Shown here: one piece after another, positions 43,380 through 53,261 of the stretch
Position numbering within the stretch: the first letter of the stretch is position 1
Layout of the letters: each line of letters begins with the position of its first letter
Source of the DNA: Herbaspirillum autotrophicum
GTDB lineage: Bacteria > Pseudomonadota > Gammaproteobacteria > Burkholderiales > Burkholderiaceae_D
Direction: 5' to 3'
Assembly (NCBI RefSeq): GCF_001189915.1
Contig: NZ_LFLS01000033.1
Coordinates: 1-64,000, forward strand
DNA: 64,000 bases
Program-made: the position numbers and the translations under genes
The notes under the pieces: generated by a model
Told to the model about the DNA's origin: nothing
Database searches by the model: none
Seen by the model: only the letters and a program-made list of their open reading frames with translations

Positions 43380-43718
43380 TCAGGCATCCACCCCGCACAC
43401 GTGCGCGGTTCTGTCCGTTTTCAGTTCGGATACCACGGTCGTCAATATCCCGTAGCCGGGATAGAGATTGAGCGCGTCACGTGTAAATTTTCCGAGCGCT
43501 TCATCGCCTGACAGTCCGGCGCGGTATCCTTGCACCAATTGGACTTCGATGTTTTTGCCGTGACGCGTCAAGACTGCCGCTACGACGAAAACGCGTTCAG
43601 CCGATACCGACGTCGCCACCGATGCCGCCGACGGACAACAAATAACGGTGCGCGCCATGACGGCAACCGGAGAAAACAGCATGGCGAGGATGACAACAGG
43701 GCAGGCAAGTCTGATCAT
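43380..43718 (-). CDS. Small secreted protein of unknown function
   Basis: A 112-residue frame with a signal peptide (MIRLACPVVILAMLFSPVAV, cleaved near VMA-RT) and a mature part with three Cys (VICCPSA; HVCGVDA at the end). VFVVAAVLTRHGKNIEVQLV and ALNLYPGYGILTTVVSEL look like folded-protein strands. It lies between the RTX fragment and copy 2 of the 92-bp repeat, in the position that the four-helix gene holds next to the intact RTX gene. No strong ribosome site. Confidence 0.55.
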   Translation of the reverse strand: MIRLACPVVILAMLFSPVAVMARTVICCPSAASVATSVSAERVFVVAAVLTRHGKNIEVQLVQGYRAGLSGDEALGKFTRDALNLYPGYGILTTVVSELKTDRTAHVCGVDA

Positions 43719-43763
43719 GTTCAGGAGTCGGTGATAACCGCAACCAGCGCTGCGGCAGAGTTG

Positions 43764-43964
43764 ATGGGCGCCGAGGTACGAGCGCGTGATCGCACGCGGA
43801 AGATCGTTACAAAGCCGACATCCTGCTATCAGGCACGAGAAATAAACATAGAAGATATTGCATTTTTTTCGGGTAATTTCTCCTTTTGCGATGATGGCGT
43901 ATCGCTTGCTTCCTCACCACCAGCGAGGAAGCAAGCAGCTGCCGCGATCACGCTCGGCTACTGA
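43764..43964 (+). CDS. Second candidate peptide carrying the leader-like segment
   Basis: A 66-residue frame from ATG 43764 containing TSCYQAREINIEDIAFFSGN, aligned in frame with ASCYSMKEINIEDLAFFSGN of copy 1. Changes between copies in the last 13 codons are synonymous or conservative on this strand, mild support for coding. The leader-like segment is not at the N-terminus here, since copy 1's ATG is GCA in this copy. The tail (SSPPARKQAAAAITLGY) is short. May be non-functional. Confidence 0.25.
   Translation: MGAEVRARDRTRKIVTKPTSCYQAREINIEDIAFFSGNFSFCDDGVSLASSPPARKQAAAAITLGY
43788..43879 (+). repeat. 92-bp duplicated element, copy 2
   Basis: The partner of 42881-42972, same length and orientation. 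It lies about 70 bp upstream of the small secreted gene on the minus strand. Together with the RTX fragment, it shows that a unit of at least this element plus RTX sequence was once duplicated. The surrounding 43719-44050 stretch holds nothing else I can support. Confidence 0.8.
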
Positions 43965-44050
43965 TGTCGCTGATCGCCATCAGTAATATGGCAGAGACCA
44001 TTTCCCGTCCGCGGCGCCCACCTTGTTCACTGAGTCAAAGCCTGCCGCCT

Positions 44051-45445
44051 CTAACGCTCGCGCCCCGCTTCCTGCGCTGCCTTGCGCATCGGCGACAGCA
44101 GATAGGCCAGCACCGTGCGCGTGCCTTGATGAATTTCGGCGACGGCGTGCATGCCGGCGGCCAGCGGCAGGTGTTTGCGCTGCGGGTCGATCAGGACCTG
44201 GCGGTCGAGTTCGATCCGGGCTTTATAGGTGGCGCTGTTGTGTTCCGGGGCGGCCGTGTGGTCATTGCTGCGCGCGTTGCCGCGTGCCTGCGGGGAGCCG
44301 GTGTCGGCAGCATCGGCGCTGACGCGGGTGATGGTGCCGTCGAGCATGCCGTATTTCTGGAACGGATAGGCCGCCAGTTTGATCTTGGCCTTCTGGCCAA
44401 CCTCCACGAAACCGATATCTTCATTGCGGATATGCACGTCGACGTACAGATGTTCGTCGCGCGGCACCAGCGTCATGATGACGGTGCCCGGTTGCACCAC
44501 GGCGCCGATGGTCGTCGTCGCCAGATCTTTGATGACACCGTCCTGCGGCGCCGTCAGTTCCATCAGGCCGGTGCGATACTGGCTCTTGTCGAGGCTCGGC
44601 TGCAACTGCGCGATGCGGGCACCGATCTCGGCCAGCTCCCGTTCCAGATCGCTGCGATAACTGCTGTGCAATTGCGTGATGCGCAGCTTTTGCGCGGCGA
44701 TGGTGGCATCGAGCGCGGCCAGCATCGAACGCTGCGCGTCCAGATCGCGGCTGCGTTCTATCGCTTCGCGCTGCTTGTCGGCCGCCGCCAGCGAGCTGAA
44801 AAAACCTTGCTGCTCCAGTTGCCGGTAGGCCTCGGCGGCACGCCGGTAGGTCGGCAGGGTCTGTTCCAGCTTGTCGCGGATCTGGGCTGCGCTGCGCTGT
44901 TCGTGTTCGGCCTTTTGCAGCAAGGCCTGCTCCTGTTCCAGACTGTCGCCGAATGCTTTGCGGTGGGCCTGGTCCTGACGCTGCACTTGCTCAAACAATT
45001 GCCGGTCATCGCCGCTGACGGCTTGCATCGGCCGCCCCGCCAGTGCCGCCCGAATGCGGCGTTGTTGCAGGCGCTGCTGATGCAGCTCGCTGGCGACGCC
45101 GGCCTGATCGGCGCTCGCTTCGGTTGCATCGAGTCGCGCCAGCACCTGCCCGGCCACCACATGATCGCCCTCGGTGACTTCCAGCGCGCGCACGATGCCG
45201 GCTTCGGAAGGCTGCACGATCTTGAGCAAGGTTTGCGGTACCAGTTTGCCATTGGCGGTGGCGATGATATCGAGCTTGCCGAATACGGCCCAGATGATCA
45301 GGATCGCGATCAGCAAGGCGATGCTCCACACCACGATACGGCACCCGGGTGCCGGCGCATTGTTGCGGATCAGACCCAGCGGATCATGCCAGCGACCGGC
45401 AGCCGGCAGGTGCCGCGGAGTGGAATCAGGTGAGTTTTCTGGCAT
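44051..45445 (-). CDS. HlyD-family type I secretion periplasmic adaptor
   Basis: A 464-residue protein: short cytoplasmic N-terminus, one TM (VVWSIALLIAILIIWAVF, about 38-56), a lipoyl-like half (KLVPQTLLKIVQPSEAGIV), a long coiled coil (about 110-290) and a beta-barrel/lipoyl return (LTAPQDGVIKDL, VVQPGTVIMTLVP, IRNEDIGFVEVGQKAKIKL). This is the membrane-fusion component linking the ABC transporter to an outer-membrane TolC-type channel. It is 63 bp after the ABC transporter gene. No TolC gene is in the window. Confidence 0.93.
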   Translation of the reverse strand: MPENSPDSTPRHLPAAGRWHDPLGLIRNNAPAPGCRIVVWSIALLIAILIIWAVFGKLDIIATANGKLVPQTLLKIVQPSEAGIVRALEVTEGDHVVAGQVLARLDATEASADQAGVASELHQQRLQQRRIRAALAGRPMQAVSGDDRQLFEQVQRQDQAHRKAFGDSLEQEQALLQKAEHEQRSAAQIRDKLEQTLPTYRRAAEAYRQLEQQGFFSSLAAADKQREAIERSRDLDAQRSMLAALDATIAAQKLRITQLHSSYRSDLERELAEIGARIAQLQPSLDKSQYRTGLMELTAPQDGVIKDLATTTIGAVVQPGTVIMTLVPRDEHLYVDVHIRNEDIGFVEVGQKAKIKLAAYPFQKYGMLDGTITRVSADAADTGSPQARGNARSNDHTAAPEHNSATYKARIELDRQVLIDPQRKHLPLAAGMHAVAEIHQGTRTVLAYLLSPMRKAAQEAGRER

Positions 45446-45508
45446 CGGTTCTCTCTGGTGGATAGGGGGATTCGGACCGGGGATACAGCCCGGGAATTCA
45501 GGCCGGAT

Positions 45509-47698
45509 TCAGACCGGTGCCGGGATCTCTTGCGCGCCCTGCGCGCTCAGCCGGATCACGACATCGGGTTGCAAGCCTGCGGGCAAGCAATGCGTGATGA
45601 ACAGCATCGTCACCCGGCCCTTGAGGCTGTTGACCGTGCGCGCGAAACTGGCGGCGGTGTCGTCGTCAAGCGCGCTGGTGGCTTCGTCGAAAATCAGGAT
45701 ACCCGGTTGCTTGAGCAAGGCCCGCGCAATCGCCAGCCGCTGTTTCTGGCCGCCCGACATGCCGGCGCCGCGTTCGCCGATTTCAGTGCGATAACCTTGC
45801 GGCATGGCTTCGATGACGTCATGCACTTCCGCCATGCGGCAAGCGATGACAATCTGTTCAAACGTGGCGTGCGGGCTGGCCAGTTGCAGGTTGTCGTAAA
45901 CCGAACCGGAAAACAGGATGGTTTCCTGCGGCACCACGCCGAAGTTGCTGCGCAATTCATTGGCGGCCAGATAGCGTATATCGACGCCGTTGATAACGAT
46001 ACGGCCGCTCACCGGCTGATAAAAACCTTGCAGCAATTTGGTCAGCGTACTCTTGCCGCAGCCGGAGGGCCCGGTAATCACGGTCATCTGCCCGGCGGCG
46101 ATGGTCAGTGACAGTTCCCGATACAGCAGCGGCTGTTGCGGGTGATAGCGAAAGGCGACCTGTTCGATCCGGATCTCGCCCTTGCGCGCGGCATCGCGGG
46201 CCGGGATCACCGAATACGGTTCCGGCGGTGCATTCATCAGATCACCGAGCCGCGCCACCGACAGGCTGGCTTGCTGGAACTGCTGCCACAGGCCGACCAG
46301 CCGCAGCATCGGTTGCGACAGCCGGCTGGCAAACATTTGAAATGCCACCAGCATGCCGATGGTGAATTCCGGCGCCTGCATGACGATCCAGGCGCCGCAG
46401 CCGAGTATCAGCAAATTCATCAGTTGTTCCAGCAAACCGGCCACGGTATTGTAGGTATTGCTCAGTTGCCGGGTGGCGAAACCGGCTTGCAGATAGCTGG
46501 CCAGATAGCCGCTGTATTTACTGTCGAGTTGCGGCTCCAGCTGCAGTGATTTGACGGTCTCCATGCCGGCGATGTATTCGGTCAGGAAGGCCTGATTGCG
46601 GGCGCCCAGCAAAAACTCTTCCTGCAGGCGCTGCTGGAACATCGGCGCCACCACCAGACTGAGCACCACAATCAGCGCCAGAATCGCCAGCACCAGCAAG
46701 GTCAGCGTTACGCTGTAGTAAAACATGATGCCGACAAAAATCAGCAGAAACGGGCAATCGAGGATCAGGGTGACGGCGGCGCTGGCGATGAATTCGCGAA
46801 TGGTTTCCACGCCCTCCAGCCGGGCCGCCACCACGCCGGTGGGACGATGCTGGAAGTACAGCGGCGGCAACTTGAACAGATGGGCGCAGACCGCCGCCCC
46901 GAGCACCGCATCCACCCGGTTGCCGGTGTGCAGCACCAGATACTGGCGCAACCACGACAGCAGCGATGAAAACAGGATCAGCACTATCATGCCGGTCACG
47001 ATTACCAGCAAGGTGCTCTCAGTCCGGTGCACGACGACTTTATCGATGATCACCTGGGTAAACAATGGCGTCGCCAGCGCGATCAGCTGAATCACCAGCG
47101 AGGCCAGTATGATGTCGCGCCACAGCCGGTGATGCTTGCGCAATTCAGGAATGAACCAGTGAAAACCGAATGGTCGCGCAGCGCCGGCGGCGCTGTCGGG
47201 GTCAATCGCCGCCTCGAAGCCGGGCACGATATGCAGGGCATCGCCGGCATAGCGCCTTGCCAGTTCGCTGAGCGCCATCATGCGCGGCGCGGCGGCATCC
47301 GGTTCGGCGATCAGCACCCGCTCGCTGTCGGCTTGCAGAATGAAACCGGGACTCACCTCCAGAACGCCATCGGCTGCCACATGCTCAGCGCCGGCATCGC
47401 ACTCTTGCTCCGTGTCCGCTGCGGCAGCGGCCTGCATGCGGACCGCTTCGCCGGCGTCATTGCCGGTACTGAGCCAGACCAGCAACGGAAAACGTCCGCG
47501 CACCAGCTCATGCGGCGGCACCACGCCGGCTTCGACGTCGAAGCCGCTGGCGCAGAGCGCCCGCGCCAGTGACGCCGTGGTATAGGGTGCGGCCTGCTGC
47601 TGCTGCGCCAGGTGCAGCGCGAACGGTTTGCGATGCAATGCGCAAATGCCTTGCCAGGCCCAGAAAAAGCCATGGCGACTCATGGTTTTGATCAACAT
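45509..47698 (-). CDS. HlyB-type type I secretion ABC transporter
   Basis: A 729-residue fused permease-ATPase. Residues 1-150 take the place of a C39 peptidase domain but show no DCG-type catalytic Cys motif, so it should be a non-cleaving C39-like domain as in HlyB. Six TM helices lie in about 170-450. ATPase motifs: GPSGCGKSTLTKL (Walker A), RGAGMSGGQKQRLAIARALL (signature) and ILIFDEATSALD (Walker B). It should export the RTX protein in one step from cytoplasm to outside. The domain typically recognises an uncleaved C-terminal signal. Confidence 0.93.
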   Translation of the reverse strand: MLIKTMSRHGFFWAWQGICALHRKPFALHLAQQQQAAPYTTASLARALCASGFDVEAGVVPPHELVRGRFPLLVWLSTGNDAGEAVRMQAAAAADTEQECDAGAEHVAADGVLEVSPGFILQADSERVLIAEPDAAAPRMMALSELARRYAGDALHIVPGFEAAIDPDSAAGAARPFGFHWFIPELRKHHRLWRDIILASLVIQLIALATPLFTQVIIDKVVVHRTESTLLVIVTGMIVLILFSSLLSWLRQYLVLHTGNRVDAVLGAAVCAHLFKLPPLYFQHRPTGVVAARLEGVETIREFIASAAVTLILDCPFLLIFVGIMFYYSVTLTLLVLAILALIVVLSLVVAPMFQQRLQEEFLLGARNQAFLTEYIAGMETVKSLQLEPQLDSKYSGYLASYLQAGFATRQLSNTYNTVAGLLEQLMNLLILGCGAWIVMQAPEFTIGMLVAFQMFASRLSQPMLRLVGLWQQFQQASLSVARLGDLMNAPPEPYSVIPARDAARKGEIRIEQVAFRYHPQQPLLYRELSLTIAAGQMTVITGPSGCGKSTLTKLLQGFYQPVSGRIVINGVDIRYLAANELRSNFGVVPQETILFSGSVYDNLQLASPHATFEQIVIACRMAEVHDVIEAMPQGYRTEIGERGAGMSGGQKQRLAIARALLKQPGILIFDEATSALDDDTAASFARTVNSLKGRVTMLFITHCLPAGLQPDVVIRLSAQGAQEIPAPV

Positions 47699-48127
47699 CT
47701 GTTGCTTTCATTTTTTCAATCCCCGCAGCGCCGGCACAAGCACGCATACGCTTCGGGCGGAGCGCATGAAAACGCCGGGTGTGCTGCGGGATGACTGCAC
47801 GGTGGCTTCGTCCATGCGCCGGAGGTCCGGCGCCGGCGTGGCGGAGTTGATGTGCAGCGGTTGGATGTCACAATGCGGTCGGCGTGCACACCAGCCGGTC
47901 ATTGCCACACGAGTACGATTTGAGGCCGCTTGCTGCTGCCAGCGACAAGCAGAAAAGTTACGCTGTTGTCTCAAATGAATATGGGCAGATTTTCAGTGCC
48001 ATTGGTGAAACTGGATATAGAAACTTATTGATTTTTTATTATTATTTTTCAATGCAAATGCTGGCATCACGCCTCTGCGACCGCCAGCGGGCGCTGGCAG
48101 TCGTGATCATTTGCTAAATCGCAGAGA
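47699..48127. other. AT-rich intergenic region before the secretion genes
   Basis: No convincing gene. It contains an AT-rich block (about 47950-48060) that can hold the promoter for the ABC transporter and HlyD genes to the left, and a strong hairpin near its right end that may mark the 3' end of the cyclase transcript. Confidence 0.5.
48078..48103. repeat. Strong hairpin after the diguanylate cyclase gene
   Basis: CGACCGCCAGC and GCTGGCAGTCG pair over 11 positions with one mismatch (a G-U wobble in the minus-strand RNA) and a 4-base loop; ATCACG/CGTGAT extends it outward. It lies 25 bp after the cyclase stop but has no T-tract, so it is more an RNA-end stabiliser than a classic terminator. 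Confidence 0.45.
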
Positions 48128-50986
48128 TCAGATCGATCCGGTCTGCGGCACTCTCATTGCGGTGGAAAAAGCGGCCACTTCCGACGCCGTCATGAAACCG
48201 CCGAACAAGCGTCCCTGTACTTCAATGCAATTGTCGGTGGTCAGTGGTGCCAACTGATGCGCTTCATCGACGCCGCGGGCCGCGATCATGATGCCGAAGC
48301 TGCCGCACAGCTTGGCGACCGCACGCCGCACCGCATCCGACTCGCTGGTCAGGCCGACATTGCGCACAATCGCGTGGGCAAACTTGACCTTGTCGAACGG
48401 TGCGCCGCGCAAACCGCCGAGCACCATCGAATAGGTAGAGCCGAAATTATCCATCGAGACCCGCACACCGAGCGCGCAGACATCATTGAGCGCGACCAGA
48501 ATCTGCTGCGGGTCTTCCAGCAAGGCGCTCTCGTCCACCGCCAGCTCCAGACGGTCGGCGCGGATGCCGGCGTCGGCCAGCGCCCGCGCCACCCGTTGCG
48601 CGAATCCGTGACGCCGGATCCAGGCCGCACTGACTTTGACGGTGACCTTGGGACAATGCGGCCAACCGGCCAGATCGGCACAGGCACGATTGAGCATCCA
48701 GGCACACAAGTCGGCCGCAACGCCGATTTCTTCGGCCAGCGCCGAAAAATCTTCAAACGCCATTCGCCCCCGGCCCTCCTGCCCCGGACGATTCCAGTGC
48801 AGCGCTGCCTCGACGCCGCTGGCCCTGCGCGACTTGACGTCGATCAGCGCCTGATAATTCATCTCGAATTCATCGCGGGCAAAGGCGCGCCGCAACTGAC
48901 GTTCGATTTTCTTGCGCGCCTGCATGCGCGCGTCCATCTCCTGATCGAAAAAGTAGTAACGTCCGCGCCCTTCCTGCTTGGCCCGGTACAACGCCATATC
49001 GGCGCATTTCAGCAAACGCTCGGGGTCGTCCTTGCCATCGATGACCGGCATCACGCCGATGCTGGCGCCGATCACGATCTGATGGCCGTGCAATTCATAG
49101 GGCATGCGCACCGCGTCGATGATGCGCGCCGCCATGCCGGCCACGGCTTCCAGCGAGACGGCATCGCAGCAAACCACGACGAATTCATCGCCGCCGAGGC
49201 GCGCCACCACGTCCACTTCACGCGCCTGCAACAGCAGCCGCTGCGTGACTGCCCGCAACAAGGCATCGCCGACCGGATGCCCGAGCGTATCGTTGACTTC
49301 CTTGAAGCGGTCCAGGTCGATATACAACACGGCCGCCAGTTCACCGCGGCCGGCGCGGCTGATGGCAAGTTCCAGCCGGGTGCCGAGGGCAGTACGATTG
49401 GGCAGGCCGGTCAAGGCATCATGCAAGGCCATGTAGGTAATGCGATCCTGCGCCTGACGCCGTTCATGCACGTCCTCCAGCACCCCGACCCATTCTTCAT
49501 CCTGTTGCAAGCCCTGGGCCGCGGCCGCTGCCACCAGCGAACCGCGCGATCTGACCCAGCGCCAACTGCCATCGGCAGCCGCCACCCGGAATTCCAGATC
49601 AAGCTGACCGCTGCCGCTGCCCAGACATTCGCGCAAGGCGCGACGGTCATCCGGATGTACGCGTTTGAGCCAGCGCCAGCCAAGCGCCTGCCGTTCGGCG
49701 GCGCCGGTCAGCGCCGCCCAGCCGGTGGCCGCAGTCAGACACAAATCGGCGCGGGCGCGCCACAAGACCAGTGCTCCGGCATGCGCCAGCGTGCGGTAGC
49801 GCAATTCGCTGCGGGCCATCTGCTGCGCATTCTGGCGCTCCTGAACCGCACGCTTTTTGAGTGCCGCGTGGGCCGCCACGATACTGACCCGCATCGATTC
49901 AAATTCGCTGATCGGCAAACCTGCCGCCGAAGCCCGGGTCGGGGTCTCAGTGCCAGCCGCATCATCGCTGACCACATTGCGCGCATCATGCGCCAGCGAC
50001 CGCACCGGTCGCAGGATCAGCCGCGTCACCCAGCGTGCCGTCAGCAGCGCCAGCAACAGCGCCAGACAGCCCCCAATGGCCAGTTGCCACAAGGGATGCT
50101 GCCAGCGCGCATTGAAGGCATCCAGCGGTTCTCCCACGACCAACACCCAGCCCGGCGTATCGGCCAGTTCTTCAAAGGCAAAGATGACCGATGGGCCCTC
50201 CGCCGTCTGCGCCTCGAACAGGTGCTTGTCCTTGCTCAAGGTCTTGAGTTTGTCCCAGTCCGGCACCGGTTTGCCGACAAAGCGCTGGCCGTCGCGCGAA
50301 CGCGCCACAACGCGACCGCTGCCGTCCACCACCGCCACCAGCAGACTGGTCGCGGTGGGGCCGGCCTGCTCTGCCAGTCGCACCAGTTGCATCGGACTCA
50401 GAACCAGAGAAAAAAACTGCACCTGCCCGGCCGCGACCGGACGCGCCACTGCCAGCGCTACCTGTGCGGTGCGCTCGGGACCGGTGAAATACAGATTGGA
50501 TAAGATCGGCCGTGTCTGCGGTGCGGCGCTGGCCATGACCTGGCGAATGAAGGCGAGCGGCGGCGCGTTGGCTGTCAATGTCTCGGGAATGACCTGTGGT
50601 CCGGCGGCGGTAAACATCAGCAAGCGGCCCATGTCGGGCGCGGCGCTGTCAAGCCAGTGCTGCAGATAGGCACCGTCTTTCTGGTCGGCGGCGGTGGCCG
50701 AGGCCAGTGTTCTGAGCAAGGTAGCGTTGCCGACCAGATCATTTTCGACCGAACGCGCCAGCACCCGGGCACTGTCCACCAGCCGGTCGGCGCTGGCCTG
50801 GCGGTAGGAGCCGGCCGCCTGCCAGACCGCAAAGGCAGCCAGTCCCAGGGTGGGCGCCAGCGTCACCACTACCAGCAAGACCAGAAAGGTGCGCAAACGC
50901 TGCGGTCCCGCGGCGGCCAGCGACCGGAGGCCGGGCCGGTGCCACCAGCCTGGATGCCCGGCAGAGCGGATCAAACGATTGCGCAT
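48128..50986 (-). CDS. Membrane diguanylate cyclase with degenerate EAL domain
   Basis: A 952-residue protein, ATG 50986 after GTAAGGGGAATTCC. TM1 about 31-55, a periplasmic double-Cache-like sensor, TM2 about 307-327, a PAS domain (ending FRVAAADGSWRWVRSRG), then an intact GGDEF (ARLGGDEFVVV) with the RxxD inhibitory site (REVD, five residues before). The EAL domain looks inactive: EAA for EAL, MDNFGSTYS for DDFGTGYS, KVKFAH for KIDxxF and ARGVDE for AEGVET. Net activity is therefore probably cyclic-di-GMP synthesis. Confidence 0.9.
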   Translation of the reverse strand: MRNRLIRSAGHPGWWHRPGLRSLAAAGPQRLRTFLVLLVVVTLAPTLGLAAFAVWQAAGSYRQASADRLVDSARVLARSVENDLVGNATLLRTLASATAADQKDGAYLQHWLDSAAPDMGRLLMFTAAGPQVIPETLTANAPPLAFIRQVMASAAPQTRPILSNLYFTGPERTAQVALAVARPVAAGQVQFFSLVLSPMQLVRLAEQAGPTATSLLVAVVDGSGRVVARSRDGQRFVGKPVPDWDKLKTLSKDKHLFEAQTAEGPSVIFAFEELADTPGWVLVVGEPLDAFNARWQHPLWQLAIGGCLALLLALLTARWVTRLILRPVRSLAHDARNVVSDDAAGTETPTRASAAGLPISEFESMRVSIVAAHAALKKRAVQERQNAQQMARSELRYRTLAHAGALVLWRARADLCLTAATGWAALTGAAERQALGWRWLKRVHPDDRRALRECLGSGSGQLDLEFRVAAADGSWRWVRSRGSLVAAAAAQGLQQDEEWVGVLEDVHERRQAQDRITYMALHDALTGLPNRTALGTRLELAISRAGRGELAAVLYIDLDRFKEVNDTLGHPVGDALLRAVTQRLLLQAREVDVVARLGGDEFVVVCCDAVSLEAVAGMAARIIDAVRMPYELHGHQIVIGASIGVMPVIDGKDDPERLLKCADMALYRAKQEGRGRYYFFDQEMDARMQARKKIERQLRRAFARDEFEMNYQALIDVKSRRASGVEAALHWNRPGQEGRGRMAFEDFSALAEEIGVAADLCAWMLNRACADLAGWPHCPKVTVKVSAAWIRRHGFAQRVARALADAGIRADRLELAVDESALLEDPQQILVALNDVCALGVRVSMDNFGSTYSMVLGGLRGAPFDKVKFAHAIVRNVGLTSESDAVRRAVAKLCGSFGIMIAARGVDEAHQLAPLTTDNCIEVQGRLFGGFMTASEVAAFSTAMRVPQTGSI

Positions 50987-51239
50987 GGAATTCCCCTTAC
51001 ATGCCTGTCCCGCATTATTTATGCTGACTCTTTGCCGCGCGCGGTGAGCTTGAGTGCGGTAACCTTGATGCGAACCCGTCCGCATACAGCCGTCTGGCCG
51101 TACAGCACAGCGTTACGCCACACACCGCCGTGTCTGCCGACACAACTAAGTCTACCGGGAATTCCTGGGCCTACGGCAGCTTTTTACACTGACCGCAGGG
51201 ATCCGTGCAGCAAGTGCAACGGGAATATCAAAAAGACAA

Positions 51240-52823
51240 TCAGTGCACCACATCGCCGGTGCCCTTCACCAGCCGGAACGCCTCCACCAGATGGGCCAGC
51301 TTGAGCGCCTGCTGTTGCATGGTATCGGCGACCACCGTCGAATCTTCCACCAACCGCGCATTGCGGCGCGTGACATCGTCAATCTGGGTCATGGCTTGAT
51401 TGATCTGGTCGATACCGAGACTCTGCTCGGCACCGGCGACAGCGATATCCTGCATGTACTCGGCGACTTCACGTACCGCCGCGACTACCGTGCCCATGGT
51501 CTTGCCGGCGTCATCGACCAGGCGGTCGCCGGCTTCTATCTTGGCCACGGTGCTGACAATCAGACTTTGAATTTCCTTGGCGGCCGTCGCCGACCGTTGC
51601 GCCAGCTGCCGCACTTCGGCCGCCACCACCGCAAAACCGCGCCCCTGCTCACCGGCGCGCGCCGCTTCCACCGCCGCATTGAGTGCCAGAATATTGGTTT
51701 GGAAAGCAATTCCGTCAATCACGCCAATGATGTCCACGATCTTGCGCGAGTGTTCCTTGATTTGCGCCATGGTCTGCACGACCTGCACCACGGCGGCACC
51801 GCCCTGGCTGGCGATATCGGCGGTGCTGGCGACCACGCCGTTGGCGGCCTTGGCGTTGTCGGCATTTTGCCGCACGGTGGTGGCCAGTTCTTCGATCGAG
51901 GTCGCCGTTTCCTCCAGCGACCGCGCCTGCGCTTCGGTGCGGGCCGACAAATCGCTGTTGCCGGCGGCAATCTCATCTGCGCCCTGATTGACCAGTCCGG
52001 TGGTTTCCTTGATTTGCCCGACCAGCAATTTGACGTTGGTTTGCAATACCCGCAGCGATTGCATCAGCCGCGCCATTTCGTCGTTGCCGCTGACCGCAAT
52101 CTTGCCGGTCAGATCGCCGGCGCTCATGCGATCGATTTCCTGACACGCACGTCCCAGCGGCAACAAGGTGGCGCGGTACAAATAGATGCCCAGCCAGGCC
52201 ACCAGCGTCATGCCGCTCATGGCGATCAATTCCAGCAACAACCGGCTCTCGGTGCCGCCGATCAGGTTCACCGCCAGACTCAGCGCAAACAGCAGCATCA
52301 GCGTTGCCGTCGCTGCCCGCAAGCGGATCTTGATGGGCAGTGTGCGCAGCAGATTGAGGCGCGTCAGCAGCGACGGCGCCACCACTTCGCCGGCGCGGAT
52401 TTGCAAATTGCTTTTACCTTCCTTGATGGCGCGATAGATGCGTTCGGCTTCGGCGACCTTTTGCCGGTCGGCCTTGATGCGGATCGAGGTATAGCCGACC
52501 AGCTTGCCATGTTCCAGCAACGGTGCAGCATTCGCCTCGACCCAATAGAAATTGCCGTTCTTGCAGCGGTTCTTGACCAGCCCGGTCCAGGCTTTGCCAT
52601 TCCTGATCTCGTGCCACAAATCGGCAAACGCTTCGGCCGGCATATCCGGATGCCGCACGATGTTTTGCGGCGCACCAAGCAACTCTTCTTCGCTGAAGCC
52701 GCTGATATTGACGAAGTCACGATTGACGTAGGTAATGTTTCCATTCAAATCCGTCTTTGAGACAACCGTTTCCGAGTCCGTCAAAATGTACTCGACATTG
52801 GTTACCGGCATATTGTTTCGCAT
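51240..52823 (-). CDS. Aer-like PAS chemoreceptor
   Basis: A 527-residue methyl-accepting protein. A PAS domain at about 10-115 contains [15 protein letters not shown] and [16 protein letters not shown], as in Aer and related energy-taxis receptors. A membrane segment pair lies at about 165-215, then HAMP and a signalling domain with the conserved hairpin [20 protein letters not shown] and [20 protein letters not shown]. It lacks a periplasmic sensor, so it should sense an internal redox or energy cue through the PAS domain. AACAAGGTAGGCC precedes the ATG at 52823. Confidence 0.93.
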   Translation of the reverse strand: MRNNMPVTNVEYILTDSETVVSKTDLNGNITYVNRDFVNISGFSEEELLGAPQNIVRHPDMPAEAFADLWHEIRNGKAWTGLVKNRCKNGNFYWVEANAAPLLEHGKLVGYTSIRIKADRQKVAEAERIYRAIKEGKSNLQIRAGEVVAPSLLTRLNLLRTLPIKIRLRAATATLMLLFALSLAVNLIGGTESRLLLELIAMSGMTLVAWLGIYLYRATLLPLGRACQEIDRMSAGDLTGKIAVSGNDEMARLMQSLRVLQTNVKLLVGQIKETTGLVNQGADEIAAGNSDLSARTEAQARSLEETATSIEELATTVRQNADNAKAANGVVASTADIASQGGAAVVQVVQTMAQIKEHSRKIVDIIGVIDGIAFQTNILALNAAVEAARAGEQGRGFAVVAAEVRQLAQRSATAAKEIQSLIVSTVAKIEAGDRLVDDAGKTMGTVVAAVREVAEYMQDIAVAGAEQSLGIDQINQAMTQIDDVTRRNARLVEDSTVVADTMQQQALKLAHLVEAFRLVKGTGDVVH

Positions 52824-53186
52824 GGCCTACCTTGTTCAAAATAATAATCTGAATCATGTTCTGCCAAGCGACCTGCCAGCCACAGTGTGCAACCTGCGGC
52901 TACTGTCCCTCAACAGTCTTGCAGACATCTACATCGAAATAAAGCGGTCACGCGGCTGCCGAACGGCGCGACCGGGACGTCAGACGACCCCGGCCGGCGA
53001 CAGCGGCGCGTATCAATTTCTGTGCTTCAGGCTCTTCCCGTTTGGCTGGCAACGCCTGGTGCCTGCGTTGCCGGCAGCTCGCCTTCTTTTATTTACTATG
53101 GGCAAGCGCGCATGATCGCAATACCGGTATCGCCAGTTGCCAAAATTGCGCAGGCTGATTCTACGGAGCATGGCCGGCAATAAATT

Positions 53187-53200
53187 GATCTATATCAATG
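53187..53200. promoter_or_regulatory. Perfect FNR/ANR-type box
   Basis: TTGAT-CTAT-ATCAA matches the FNR/CRP-like anaerobic consensus exactly. It is in the 472-bp gap between the two chemoreceptor genes (52824-53295), which otherwise holds no gene. It is 364 bp before the Aer-like start, so the promoter it would serve is not obvious. Confidence 0.5.
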
Positions 53201-53261
53201 ATTGCGTCTTCTGCCGGCAGGGAGTGTGGGATGATGCCGGTGCGGCGAATGGGGAATGACT

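Noticed and set aside
45509..47698. Calling the ABC transporter a peptide-cleaving (PCAT) exporter for the leader-like peptides
   Set aside because: Its N-terminal domain shows no C39 catalytic Cys/His motif, so cleavage is not supported.
48257..50503. A 748-codon open frame on the plus strand
   Set aside because: Antisense to the diguanylate cyclase gene, which has clear GGDEF motifs; the plus frame has no recognisable domain.
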